Positions 18,255 through 26,756 of a stretch of 64,000 nucleotides of DNA are shown in pieces. Under the pieces are notes generated by a model, which did not search any database, was not told where the DNA came from, and saw only the letters and a list, made by a program, of their open reading frames with translations. The DNA is from Lunatimonas salinarum (GTDB lineage Bacteria; Bacteroidota; Bacteroidia; Cytophagales; Cyclobacteriaceae). How positions within the stretch are numbered: the stretch's first letter is position 1; each line of letters begins with the position of its first letter. The translations under genes and the position numbers were made by a program. The DNA is taken from the NCBI RefSeq assembly GCF_017811155.1, contig NZ_JACVCV010000011.1, positions 124,001 to 188,000 of the forward strand, given 5' to 3'.

Positions 18255-20114
18255 TTAGTAACCGGGATTCTGTATTAGATTTGCGTTACGCTGCATTTCC
18301 TGGAATTGGATAGGCATCCAATACATCTTGTCCAACCACAGTCGGTTTTCCTTTCCCGGATCGATATCGATTATCTCATAAGAGTAGTTGTACACATCTG
18401 GGTCGTATCGATAGACACTCAGGGACTGGCCAGGTTTAAAGGTACCGGTAATACTGATGCCGTTTGCCTGCCTTCCTAATGTCTCCGGCGCAATCATCCA
18501 CCTTCGGGCATCGTAATAGCGCTGCTCCTCGTGGACCATTTCCTTACGCTTTTCGTTGATGAATGCCATTTTCAGATCGTCTCCAGATTCTGTGAGAGCT
18601 GGCAGACCAGCACGGAAACGAATCTTATTCAGCCAATTTCTGGCTTCCACATCCTCACCCAAAAAGATACAAGCCTCCGCATAATTGAAGATTACCTCGG
18701 TAAAGCGGATGTTCGGCCAAGGAATTTCCTGCCAGGTGTTTTGGTCTACAAAGTTTGGATCTGGTTCGATAAATTTTCTGATATAATATCCAGTATATGA
18801 ACCGTTCCAGTCTTCAATCGGGCTGTTTCGGGTATCCAATCCAAAATGGGTGACCGCCTGTCCCTGCGCATTTGTACGCTCGTAGGTTCCAGTTTGAATT
18901 TGCCCAAGTGGATCCAAGGCCTGATTAGCAGAGGAACGCGGCTTCCATTGAGCGCCGTCATAGAGGAATGTCGCATAGAATCGGGCCTCTCTATCTTGGT
19001 AAGGTGCCTCATCATGTGCCGGATTATCCCAATCAAATGGCGTACCATCCATCATCGCATAATCGTCAATCAACAATTGGATGGGGGTATTTCCAGCCCA
19101 GTTATTGTATCCGTTAGGTCCGTTGTGCAGACCATGGCGACCCCCTGTTTCAGGCTTTTGAGCCAGAAAATAGCGACCGAAAATCATCTCCGCTTCGCCA
19201 CCGTTTCGGGAAAGAGAGTTATTGGTATATACTTGGATTGCTTCACTGTGTGGTAGCGGCTCCGTCAAATTAAGCATGTTGCCATCAGCAATGTCCAGCA
19301 CCGCTTTGGCAGCAGCCTTAGCACGTTGCAATCGCTCTGTGCGACTCCCCGTCGTATATCCTATCAATTCCTTATTCTGATACGAAGAAATAACACTGGA
19401 CTTTCCAGATGCGACAGCCATATCGTGCAGGTCACTGGCCGCATAGATCAACACCCTTGATTTTAACGCCAGTGCTGCGATTCTATTTGCACGGCCCCTT
19501 ACCATGTTGTGGCCATCGAGCAATTGTGCGGCACGATCCAGATCCTGAACGATAAACTCCACCACCTCCGAGAAGGTGTTTCTAGGAAGCTCGTAGGTTT
19601 CTTCCTCCAACGTGTACGCACGATCTGCAATGGGCACGCCACCATAATTACGCAATAACTGGTGGTGGAAATATGCCCGCATGAAAGTCGCCTCGCCAAG
19701 TAATCGGTCGACTATACCCCCTGCATTTTCAAACTGTGGGTCACTAAGGTTTTGGATGGCAATGTTTGCCGCACGTAAGCCATTGTACATGTTCACCCAA
19801 CCTCGCGTGGCATCGATCCATCCCGGTGTTTCCGGATTGGATCGAGCCTCTGTTACTACGTTTATGTTTCGACCTGGGTGAGTAAAAATCGCCTCATCGG
19901 TCAAGGACGCCAGCGCTTGTTCGGAAAAACCTCCTTGTCCTAGGGCAGCGTAAATGTCCGTTACAAAGGCCTCGGCCAAACCTGCATCACGCCATACGGC
20001 TGATTCCGACACCTGTCCTAGGGGCTGGGTGTTCAAAAACTCGTCGTTACAGGAAGTAACAATCAATGTAGCTGAAATCAACCCTACCCAAATATGTTTT
20101 ATATTGTATTTCAT
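18255..20114 (-). CDS. SusD/RagB-family outer membrane lipoprotein
   Basis: A 619-residue surface lipoprotein that binds nutrients for the partner SusC channel. The signal peptide ends VTSC with lipidated Cys22, followed by NDEFLNTQPLGQ, typical of the family. The helical TPR-like core (DATRGWVNMYNGLRAANIAI, RLLGEATFMRAYFHHQLL) and the C-terminal RYYDARRWM and QRNANLIQNPGY segments fit SusD_N plus the RagB/SusD domain. The gene follows susC by 19 bp and ends at a strong terminator. No glycoside hydrolase or sigma regulator is adjacent, so the ligand cannot be inferred. Confidence 0.95.
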   Translation of the reverse strand: MKYNIKHIWVGLISATLIVTSCNDEFLNTQPLGQVSESAVWRDAGLAEAFVTDIYAALGQGGFSEQALASLTDEAIFTHPGRNINVVTEARSNPETPGWIDATRGWVNMYNGLRAANIAIQNLSDPQFENAGGIVDRLLGEATFMRAYFHHQLLRNYGGVPIADRAYTLEEETYELPRNTFSEVVEFIVQDLDRAAQLLDGHNMVRGRANRIAALALKSRVLIYAASDLHDMAVASGKSSVISSYQNKELIGYTTGSRTERLQRAKAAAKAVLDIADGNMLNLTEPLPHSEAIQVYTNNSLSRNGGEAEMIFGRYFLAQKPETGGRHGLHNGPNGYNNWAGNTPIQLLIDDYAMMDGTPFDWDNPAHDEAPYQDREARFYATFLYDGAQWKPRSSANQALDPLGQIQTGTYERTNAQGQAVTHFGLDTRNSPIEDWNGSYTGYYIRKFIEPDPNFVDQNTWQEIPWPNIRFTEVIFNYAEACIFLGEDVEARNWLNKIRFRAGLPALTESGDDLKMAFINEKRKEMVHEEQRYYDARRWMIAPETLGRQANGISITGTFKPGQSLSVYRYDPDVYNYSYEIIDIDPGKENRLWLDKMYWMPIQFQEMQRNANLIQNPGY

Positions 20115-20133
20115 ATCGTTACGTTTTTGGGGC

Positions 20134-23100
20134 TTAGAATGTTACTGATAGACCACCGTTGATCACCCTCGCTTGGGGATAGTATTGTCCTGTGGCATTG
20201 TCAGATTCCGGATCGTATACTTTCAGTTTATCCCAAGTCAATAAGTTCAAGCCATTTACATAAAATCGGAGATTACTGATACCGAACCGGCTTCCAACCT
20301 GTGAAGGCACGGTATAACCAATCTCTAGGTTTTTCAGTCGGATGTAGTCAGAACTTCTCCACCAGAAATCGTTGCCGGACGAAAAATACTGATCGCTTCG
20401 ATTGGCGATCCGTGGATATTCCGTACTTGGGTTGTCAATCGTCCAACGGTTTTCATAGAATTCCAACAGGTAATTACCAATGTTTCCAGATTCGCCCAAG
20501 CTTACCTGCGCTATTGCACCAGCAGCCCCTTGGAACAGTACAGAGAGGTCAAAGTTTCTCCATTGTGCATTCATGTTCACACCACCTTGAAAACGAGGGA
20601 TGTTGTTTCGATCTAAACGCACTCGGTCAAGCGGCGTAATGGCACCATCGCCATTGTAATCCACAAACTTCATATCACCCGGCCGCAATTGGTTCGTAAT
20701 GGCTGAATAATCCAATGGATTAGCGGCGATCTCCTCTTCGGTCGCAAAAACCCCATCATACAGGTACATAGGAGCAGGCGTGTTCATTGGAAGGCCGGTA
20801 GAACGCTGCCACTCCGGTGCGCCCGGAGGCTCATCCCAGAAAAGAATTTTGTTATACGCGTACCCACCGTTTGCGCTGACGCTGTACTGTAGATCGCCCT
20901 TTCTACCACGATAGCCCACATTAAAGTCAAATCCTTGATTCTCGATTTCACCGATATTCTCTGCAGGTAAAAGAGACGCAAGTCCACTCGTCTGTGGAAC
21001 AGATGCATTTCTTCTCCAAAGGATATTGGTTCGCTTGTTGTAGAAATAATCCAATTCAAAAAAGATTTTTCCATCCAACAGGGAGCCTTCTACGCCTATA
21101 TTGGAGTTATTGGCCACCTCCCAGGTAATCGCATTGTTGGGTACCCGGGTTTCAAATAGCGTTTTTGCTTCATTGTTCTCCAAAATGTGGCTTCGGAAAC
21201 CGTATGTAGAAAGGAATTGGTACTCCTGCAAGCTACCATCAAAGAAAATCTGGTCATTCCCCATCTGTCCCCAAGAACCTCTTACTTTGAAGAAATCCAT
21301 CACAGGAATGTTATTTTTCCAGAAATCTTCCTCAGACACTACCCAACCGGCCATTACACCCGGGAAGAATCCGAAACGGGTTTGCTCAGGAAAAATGTAA
21401 GAACCGTCATACCTCCAAAGAAACTCGAACAAGTATTTTTCCTTGTAGTTGTAGGCCATTCTACCGAAGTAATTCAATCGGGCTCTTTCGAAACCTCCAC
21501 CCCCGTTGTCCTTTTCGGCATCGCCACCGGCAAACATCTGATCGATAGCGGGCGAAATAAAGAACCTCCTGTAAGCGAAGAAATCATCGCCTTCTACGGT
21601 TTCTTTGTTCACACCTGCCAAGAAATTCAGCCCATGATCACCGATTTGCTTGTCGTAGGTAAACACACCACCCAATAGGATATTCAGCTGATTATTATTG
21701 GATTGACGCAACCGGGGCTCAGCAGGCCCTCTTTCACTGGGAACCAACACCGGAGTCACACCATCTGCTTCAAAGCCGCTCCCTCTCTGATAAAGAATCC
21801 AAGGAGTCTCCCATCGCTTCTGGAATCGGCTCAGTTTATCCACGGAAGCAGTACCTTGGAATTTCAATCCTTCCACTCCTGGTATTTTGATATTGATCGC
21901 ACCGTTGGTCTGAAAGTAATCACGGGTATCGCGGTCGTAACCTGTCGCATTGGTGGTGATGACGACTGGGTTCTCCCCGTTTTCGATGTCCGGACCTGGT
22001 CTGCCGTCAGGCCAGAAAGCAGGCTCATGCGGCTTGCCCCTCATCTGCATACGGAAGATTGCACCAGCACCACGGGTAGGGAAGAATCGGTATTCCTGAC
22101 GGGCCAATATCCCTAATTGCAAATCAATGTATTCATTTACCTTTGCATCCAAATTCAACCGCATATCATACTGTTTGTAGCCAGTAGCTGAATTTCGGTA
22201 GTATGCGTCTTGGTTTTGATAACCCAACGAAGCAAGGTAGCGTATATTCTCTCCTCCTCCATTCAACTGTAGATTGTGTCGAACCTGTGGAGACCATGGC
22301 TTAAGCGTAGCACCAAACCAATCTGTATTGGGATAGTTCCATGGATCGGTTCCCGCACGGTGCATTTCTAAGGCATTCGGGCTAAAGGGAGCTGTTCTCT
22401 CCTGTCCATTGGGACGGGTGTAAGACCCCGTAGCACGATAGGCATCGGTAGCAGCTCTCCATTCGTTCACGGGCAACTCATACACGCTAAGATCGTTCAG
22501 CATCTCTCCATACTGTGCTGCATCGGCCATTCTGGGTATCACGGTTGGCTGTGCAAATCCTTGGTTAAACTGATACGTCAACTCAGGCTTTCCGGATTTT
22601 CCCCGCTTGGTGGTCACCAAGATTACACCGTTGGCCGCACGCGCACCGTAGATGGCGGCAGAAGCATCCTTCAATACGGAAATCGTTTCGATGTCATTTG
22701 GATTCAATCGATCGATACCGCCCGCACGGGCAGGAATCCCATCGATTACGATCAAGGCATCATTGTTACCAAGGGTGTTGGAACCCCGGATACGGATACC
22801 TGAACCATCGTAGCCCGGCTCACCGGATCGGTTTACGGCGATCACTCCGGCCATTCGTCCTGCGATGGAATTGGTCAGGTTCATCGCGGGGGATTTCACC
22901 AGCTCCGCTCCCTTTACCGTCGCCACGGAACCTGTGATGGTCTCCTTCTTCTGCTCACCATATCCCACCACGATAACCTCGCTGAGGGATTGCATATCCG
23001 GCATTAGTGTAACCTCCATGCTGGAGCGACTCCCTACTTCTGCTTCGAAAGGGGTAAATCCCACAAAGGAAAATACCAACACGTTATCTCCCGGCTGAAG

Positions 23101-23310
23101 CGACACGCGGAACTGACCATCGATGTCCGTCACACCTCCACGAGTAGTGCCTTTTACAAGCACGGAAACACCGGGAAGCGGAAGGTTATCCTCTCCGGAA
23201 ATAACCGTACCCGTCACTTCCCTGGTCTGGGCTTGCGTAGTCAGCGTTGACACCATAAAAAGCATCAACCCTACCCACAGCAATTTGATTTTGGGTAAAT
23301 AGTTTGTCAT
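20134..23310 (-). CDS. SusC/RagA-family TonB-dependent transporter
   Basis: A 1058-residue outer-membrane channel. A signal peptide (about 1-28) is followed by a carboxypeptidase-regulatory-like domain (about 30-115, REVTGTVISGEDNLPLPGVS), a TonB-box-like VIVVGYGEQ, the plug with GIRIRGSNTL and VLKDASAAIYGARAANGVI, and a 22-strand barrel ending in a C-terminal Phe. No FecR-interacting signalling extension is visible. It forms the import complex with the SusD protein encoded downstream. Substrate unknown. Confidence 0.96.
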   Translation of the reverse strand: MTNYLPKIKLLWVGLMLFMVSTLTTQAQTREVTGTVISGEDNLPLPGVSVLVKGTTRGGVTDIDGQFRVSLQPGDNVLVFSFVGFTPFEAEVGSRSSMEVTLMPDMQSLSEVIVVGYGEQKKETITGSVATVKGAELVKSPAMNLTNSIAGRMAGVIAVNRSGEPGYDGSGIRIRGSNTLGNNDALIVIDGIPARAGGIDRLNPNDIETISVLKDASAAIYGARAANGVILVTTKRGKSGKPELTYQFNQGFAQPTVIPRMADAAQYGEMLNDLSVYELPVNEWRAATDAYRATGSYTRPNGQERTAPFSPNALEMHRAGTDPWNYPNTDWFGATLKPWSPQVRHNLQLNGGGENIRYLASLGYQNQDAYYRNSATGYKQYDMRLNLDAKVNEYIDLQLGILARQEYRFFPTRGAGAIFRMQMRGKPHEPAFWPDGRPGPDIENGENPVVITTNATGYDRDTRDYFQTNGAINIKIPGVEGLKFQGTASVDKLSRFQKRWETPWILYQRGSGFEADGVTPVLVPSERGPAEPRLRQSNNNQLNILLGGVFTYDKQIGDHGLNFLAGVNKETVEGDDFFAYRRFFISPAIDQMFAGGDAEKDNGGGGFERARLNYFGRMAYNYKEKYLFEFLWRYDGSYIFPEQTRFGFFPGVMAGWVVSEEDFWKNNIPVMDFFKVRGSWGQMGNDQIFFDGSLQEYQFLSTYGFRSHILENNEAKTLFETRVPNNAITWEVANNSNIGVEGSLLDGKIFFELDYFYNKRTNILWRRNASVPQTSGLASLLPAENIGEIENQGFDFNVGYRGRKGDLQYSVSANGGYAYNKILFWDEPPGAPEWQRSTGLPMNTPAPMYLYDGVFATEEEIAANPLDYSAITNQLRPGDMKFVDYNGDGAITPLDRVRLDRNNIPRFQGGVNMNAQWRNFDLSVLFQGAAGAIAQVSLGESGNIGNYLLEFYENRWTIDNPSTEYPRIANRSDQYFSSGNDFWWRSSDYIRLKNLEIGYTVPSQVGSRFGISNLRFYVNGLNLLTWDKLKVYDPESDNATGQYYPQARVINGGLSVTF

Positions 23311-23760
23311 ACGTTTTTTTGGATTTAAGAAAACAATAATTAATGATTGTTAATTTTACACGTTAAAGATGAGGGGTTTATTTATTTTTTGCAATGTTTA
23401 GTTTTAAACGTAATTTTTAATATTTCAATAGAATATTAGGGAAATTGCCCGCTAGATAGAAAATTGTTAACAGCTTTGGATAAACGTAAAAATATTTTCA
23501 AAACAACAGTTAATTCGTTGTAGATTCTCAAAAAATCAAGCTCCCGGCAGATTGGGTGTATTTGGTCGGTAAAAGTAGATGATAGGTGGATTTTTGGAGG
23601 TATGATTGCGGCTATTTGTACGTGATTTTACTCCCTAGCCAAAAAATCGCCCTAACCACCGATCACAGATCAGATTGACTTCTCTGAATTTTATCTTATA
23701 TTTGTTTTGTAAGGTTTATTAAAGGAAAGAATAGTCGGCTTTTGGCTGTCTGTTCTTTAT
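23311..23760. other. 450-bp AT-rich control region upstream of susC
   Basis: No gene. The susC-proximal 250 bp are very AT-rich and contain two copies of TAAACGTAA (23405-23413 and 23481-23489) and two of TTGTTAA (near 23347 and 23464). Several near matches to TAnnTTTG are present on the minus strand, but none is clean. The repeats may be regulator sites for the SusCD operon; the long untranslated distance would also allow RNA-level control. Confidence 0.4.
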
Positions 23761-23928
23761 TTATTTTTGGCCTATGTGGAGTTTAAATCTATTTTGAATT
23801 CCGATCATCTGGCGATATAGCCGTATATCTTGTTCAATACGACTTTTTTCAGCTTCTGACAAAAAAAGCAACCAAGCCTGTGGGCGTGATGAATTCATCG
23901 GAACGACAAAAACCTCTAGATGTACCAT
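23761..23928 (-). CDS. Small hypothetical protein (55 aa)
   Basis: An ATG frame of 55 codons begins MVHLEVFVVPMNSSRPQAWL and continues with a charged helical segment containing SEAEKSRIEQDIRLYRQM. It starts 13 bp after the sulfotransferase-like gene stop on the same strand, so it could be the last member of that operon. A second Met at codon 11 would give 45 residues. No family is recognised. The codon pattern and the helix-like charge spacing favour a real gene, but this is weak evidence. Confidence 0.4.
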   Translation of the reverse strand: MVHLEVFVVPMNSSRPQAWLLFLSEAEKSRIEQDIRLYRQMIGIQNRFKLHIGQK

Positions 23929-23941
23929 CAAAGAGACCGCT

Positions 23942-24676
23942 TCATAACTTACATTCCATTAATTTTTCATACAGCGGCTGGCAAGCAGCCAAAAGGGGTT
24001 CGAGAGAACTTGGAAAAGGGACATCTTTGGGCTTGTAAGGTGCAAACCCGGTAGATCGGTGCACGTTAGAATACCAATAGGGTGCCCAAATACCATCTTC
24101 CTTGCGGGGCCCTTCTTCCCAAGAAAGCATTGCCGGATCAAAGGGAATTCCAATTCGCTCACACAAGCGCTCCAAGTAACCCGCCGGATTCAATAGGAGG
24201 TCTTTGGAATCCACCACCACAAAAGGTAGGGATTCATTTCTAAAATAATTCAATAACTCCACCTGCGCTTGATAGCCCACGTCATTCATAGCGGGCTTTG
24301 CTATCACCTCTCGAAACGAAGACAACATTTCCCGAGGTTCACGGGTCAGTATCACATTAAATCCTTGCTTCATAAAAGCCCGGTTCAAATCCAACAGGTG
24401 ATGACACATATTCTTATAAAAGAGCACTGGCTTCTCCTGATTCTTCTGCATCGCCATCACGACCCGATCCCCATCATGTTCCATGGTCCTTAATATGTCC
24501 TCGGTACCCGGGTGATATGCTTTCGCAGGACTATGGGCAAGGTAATATCCGTATAATGGCTCATCAAACACCTGGGTGTCCGTCCGCTGCGCAAACGCAT
24601 ACATCAGTGCCGTGGAGATATTTCGTGGCCCGGACCACACAAATATTCGTTTCGTAGTTTGCATTCCACCCATCAC
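23942..24676 (-). CDS. P-loop sulfotransferase-like protein
   Basis: A 244-residue protein with an N-terminal phosphosulfate-binding-type loop IFVWSGPRNISTALMYAF and a second region LTREPREMLSSFREV, as in the sulfotransferase superfamily. No true sulfotransferase activity can be assumed. Its start overlaps the stop of the class IV aminotransferase gene (ATGA at 24673-24676). From memory, related P-loop and class IV aminotransferase domains occur fused in plant branched-chain-aminotransferase-like proteins, which suggests the two act together. The start could also be the Met four codons in. Confidence 0.75.
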   Translation of the reverse strand: MMGGMQTTKRIFVWSGPRNISTALMYAFAQRTDTQVFDEPLYGYYLAHSPAKAYHPGTEDILRTMEHDGDRVVMAMQKNQEKPVLFYKNMCHHLLDLNRAFMKQGFNVILTREPREMLSSFREVIAKPAMNDVGYQAQVELLNYFRNESLPFVVVDSKDLLLNPAGYLERLCERIGIPFDPAMLSWEEGPRKEDGIWAPYWYSNVHRSTGFAPYKPKDVPFPSSLEPLLAACQPLYEKLMECKL

Positions 24677-25590
24677 TGTCGCTTGATTTCCTCCTGTATC
24701 AACCCCTCATACCAATCGCTCAACTGTTTGGTTATTGGGCCAAAGGCTCCTTCTCCAATGTCCTTGCCGTCAATGACCGTGACCGGCGTAAGCCCACCAA
24801 AAGTACCCGTAACGAATGCCTCATCAGCCCCGTACACGTCGAAAAGCGAAAAATCTTTTTGCCTGCATACCACCCCATACCGCTCACATAATTCTATTAC
24901 ATGCGCTCGGGTGATGCCATTCATGCAATACTGCCCCGTGGATGTCCAAACTTCCTTCCCCTTCACCATAAAAAAATTGGTGGAATTACAAGTGGCTACA
25001 AAACCGTTTACATCTAGCATCAAGGCCTCATCCGCTCCAGCCTCTATCGCCTGAATCAATGCCTGTACCTCATGGAGTTTACTATGGCAATTGAGGCGGG
25101 GATCCAAGTAATCGGGAGAACCGCGACGAATCGTACTGGTCCACAGCGAAATCCCCCGGTTTTTATTGTCTACAGAGGCCTGCTTGTGCTCCGCCACAAT
25201 GACGACATTGGGGCCTGAAATCGTGAATCGAGGATCCTGAGAAGGGGTTTTCTTGATGCCCCGTGTCACCATAACCCGCACATGCACATGGTCTCGCATG
25301 GCATTGGCATCCAAGGTACGCTGTATATCTGTTCGTAAGGAATCCCTACTGAAGGGCAAGTGCATGCCCACCACTTTGGCCGACTGCCAAAGCCTATCCA
25401 AATGCTTATCCAAAAAAAGCATCTTTCCTTCGTGATACCGAAAAGCCTCCCAAACACCATCTCCTACCAAGTATCCACTATCAAAGACGGAAATTTTGGC
25501 ATCCTGCCTTGGAAGCAATTCTCCATTAATGAAAACCTGTATATCCTTATTCCGCCCGTCTTCGACTGCGTTATGCGTTCCTTTTACCAT
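24673..25590 (-). CDS. Class IV aminotransferase (BCAT / D-amino-acid aminotransferase-like)
   Basis: A 305-residue PLP-dependent fold-type IV enzyme. The N-terminal FINGELLPRQDAKISVFDSG and GDGVWEAFRYHEGK are family hallmarks. The PLP Lys is in NCHSKLHEV, followed by GADEALMLDVNGFVATCNST and the cofactor-phosphate segment GTFGGLTPV. It could be a branched-chain, D-amino-acid or aminodeoxychorismate-type enzyme; sequence alone does not decide. It lies 15 bp after the kelch gene and overlaps the sulfotransferase-like gene. Confidence 0.88.
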   Translation of the reverse strand: MVKGTHNAVEDGRNKDIQVFINGELLPRQDAKISVFDSGYLVGDGVWEAFRYHEGKMLFLDKHLDRLWQSAKVVGMHLPFSRDSLRTDIQRTLDANAMRDHVHVRVMVTRGIKKTPSQDPRFTISGPNVVIVAEHKQASVDNKNRGISLWTSTIRRGSPDYLDPRLNCHSKLHEVQALIQAIEAGADEALMLDVNGFVATCNSTNFFMVKGKEVWTSTGQYCMNGITRAHVIELCERYGVVCRQKDFSLFDVYGADEAFVTGTFGGLTPVTVIDGKDIGEGAFGPITKQLSDWYEGLIQEEIKRQ

Positions 25591-25605
25591 GCGTTTTGTC
25601 GATTG

Positions 25606-26571
25606 CTATTTTAGTACCTCCATGCTGTTCAGTTCCGGGTTACCTCCCCTGTTGCCGCAACCGGCTGCGACGTAAAATTTACCACCCAAAGGCACTACCT
25701 GCATACCATGTCTGCCGCGCTCCAACCGGTTCAACAGCCTCCACCCTTTGCCAGGTTCAAAATATTCCACTTCATCGTGGGCGGCCACCTGATGGTCACT
25801 TTCTCCTCCCACAACAATAAATCCATTGCCATAATTAACCGCAGAATTTCCGGCCCGCTCGGTGGGCAGATTATAATCGGCCCGGAGGGTTTCCCAGGCA
25901 TTCCTTTGAAAATCATACACATCCACCTCGGCATAGGTAAGCTCAAAACCATGCCCTTCTTTGGCAAAAGACCTTCTCCCGCCAACTGCATACAGCTTGT
26001 CGCCTAAAACCACCGCCTGAAAATGGTCTCTCACTCGGGGCATGTCCGCAAGCCTGGTCCACCGACCGGTTTGCGGATCATACTCATCCAAATACTCCCT
26101 ATTGTCAGCCCAATGTCCATCCTCTGCACCTCCCAACAAATAAAATTTATCCTTATAAACCGCCACGCCCGCGGCGCCTCTTCTTCGGTCGGCGGGAATT
26201 TCGTCACCTTGGATCCAGGTATCCAAAACAGGGTCGTATATATAAATATGGGACACCGGCATTTCATGAGGATACCCACCGGTAAACGCACCTAACACAT
26301 ATATTTTTCCTTGGTAAGGTACCGCTTGAAAATGGTGCATTTCAAAAGGAGGCATTCCCTTCGTTTCCCATCGGTTCGTATTGGGATCATAGACTTCTAC
26401 CGCCTTCAGCCCCCGTCCACCGAGTAAGTAAAGCTTGTCACCGATAGCCGCAGCCGCACATTCATGCCTTTCCGTACAGGAATTAGCAGGGTTTAGCGTA
26501 GACCAAGTTTGTGCTTGCAAAGTGCCTAAAAAAAGTAGGCCCGTTACCATAAGATTCCACATCAGCTTCAT
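25606..26571 (-). CDS. Secreted kelch-repeat beta-propeller protein
   Basis: About 321 residues with a signal peptide (MKLMWNLMVTGLLFLGTLQA) and six kelch repeats, each built on the pattern LYLLGG...VEVYDPNTNRWE. Repeats are clear at GDKLYLLGGRG, GKIYVLGAFTG, DKFYLLGGAED, GDKLYAVGGRR, GNGFIVVGGES and GGKFYVAAGCG. The frame extends to 26610, but the Met at 26571 gives a clean signal peptide. Binding partner or enzymatic role unknown. It heads the operon with the aminotransferase and the sulfotransferase-like gene. Confidence 0.85.
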   Translation of the reverse strand: MKLMWNLMVTGLLFLGTLQAQTWSTLNPANSCTERHECAAAAIGDKLYLLGGRGLKAVEVYDPNTNRWETKGMPPFEMHHFQAVPYQGKIYVLGAFTGGYPHEMPVSHIYIYDPVLDTWIQGDEIPADRRRGAAGVAVYKDKFYLLGGAEDGHWADNREYLDEYDPQTGRWTRLADMPRVRDHFQAVVLGDKLYAVGGRRSFAKEGHGFELTYAEVDVYDFQRNAWETLRADYNLPTERAGNSAVNYGNGFIVVGGESDHQVAAHDEVEYFEPGKGWRLLNRLERGRHGMQVVPLGGKFYVAAGCGNRGGNPELNSMEVLK

Positions 26572-26736
26572 AGCGTAGGTTTGAGATGATTGAGCGACGA
26601 ATTTAGGCATTTCGCGTCATTTACCCCCTTATCCTTACCAAAAAGTGCTTGAATACGCGCCTGTTTTGGTAACAGCGGAAATTGTCCACCAAAAAAAGAA
26701 TCCTTCTCTTTGGGAAAATGTGAACCAAACCCTATT

Positions 26737-26754
26737 TATATCGTTTACGATATA
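26737..26754. promoter_or_regulatory. Candidate OhrR operator palindrome
   Basis: The arms TATATCGT and ACGATATA flank a TT spacer, giving a perfect inverted repeat that ends 2 bp before the ATG at 26757. A third half-site ACGATAT lies just inside the coding region near 26763. The OhrR-type regulator encoded in the same operon is the obvious candidate to bind it. Confidence 0.6.
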
Positions 26755-26756
26755 AT

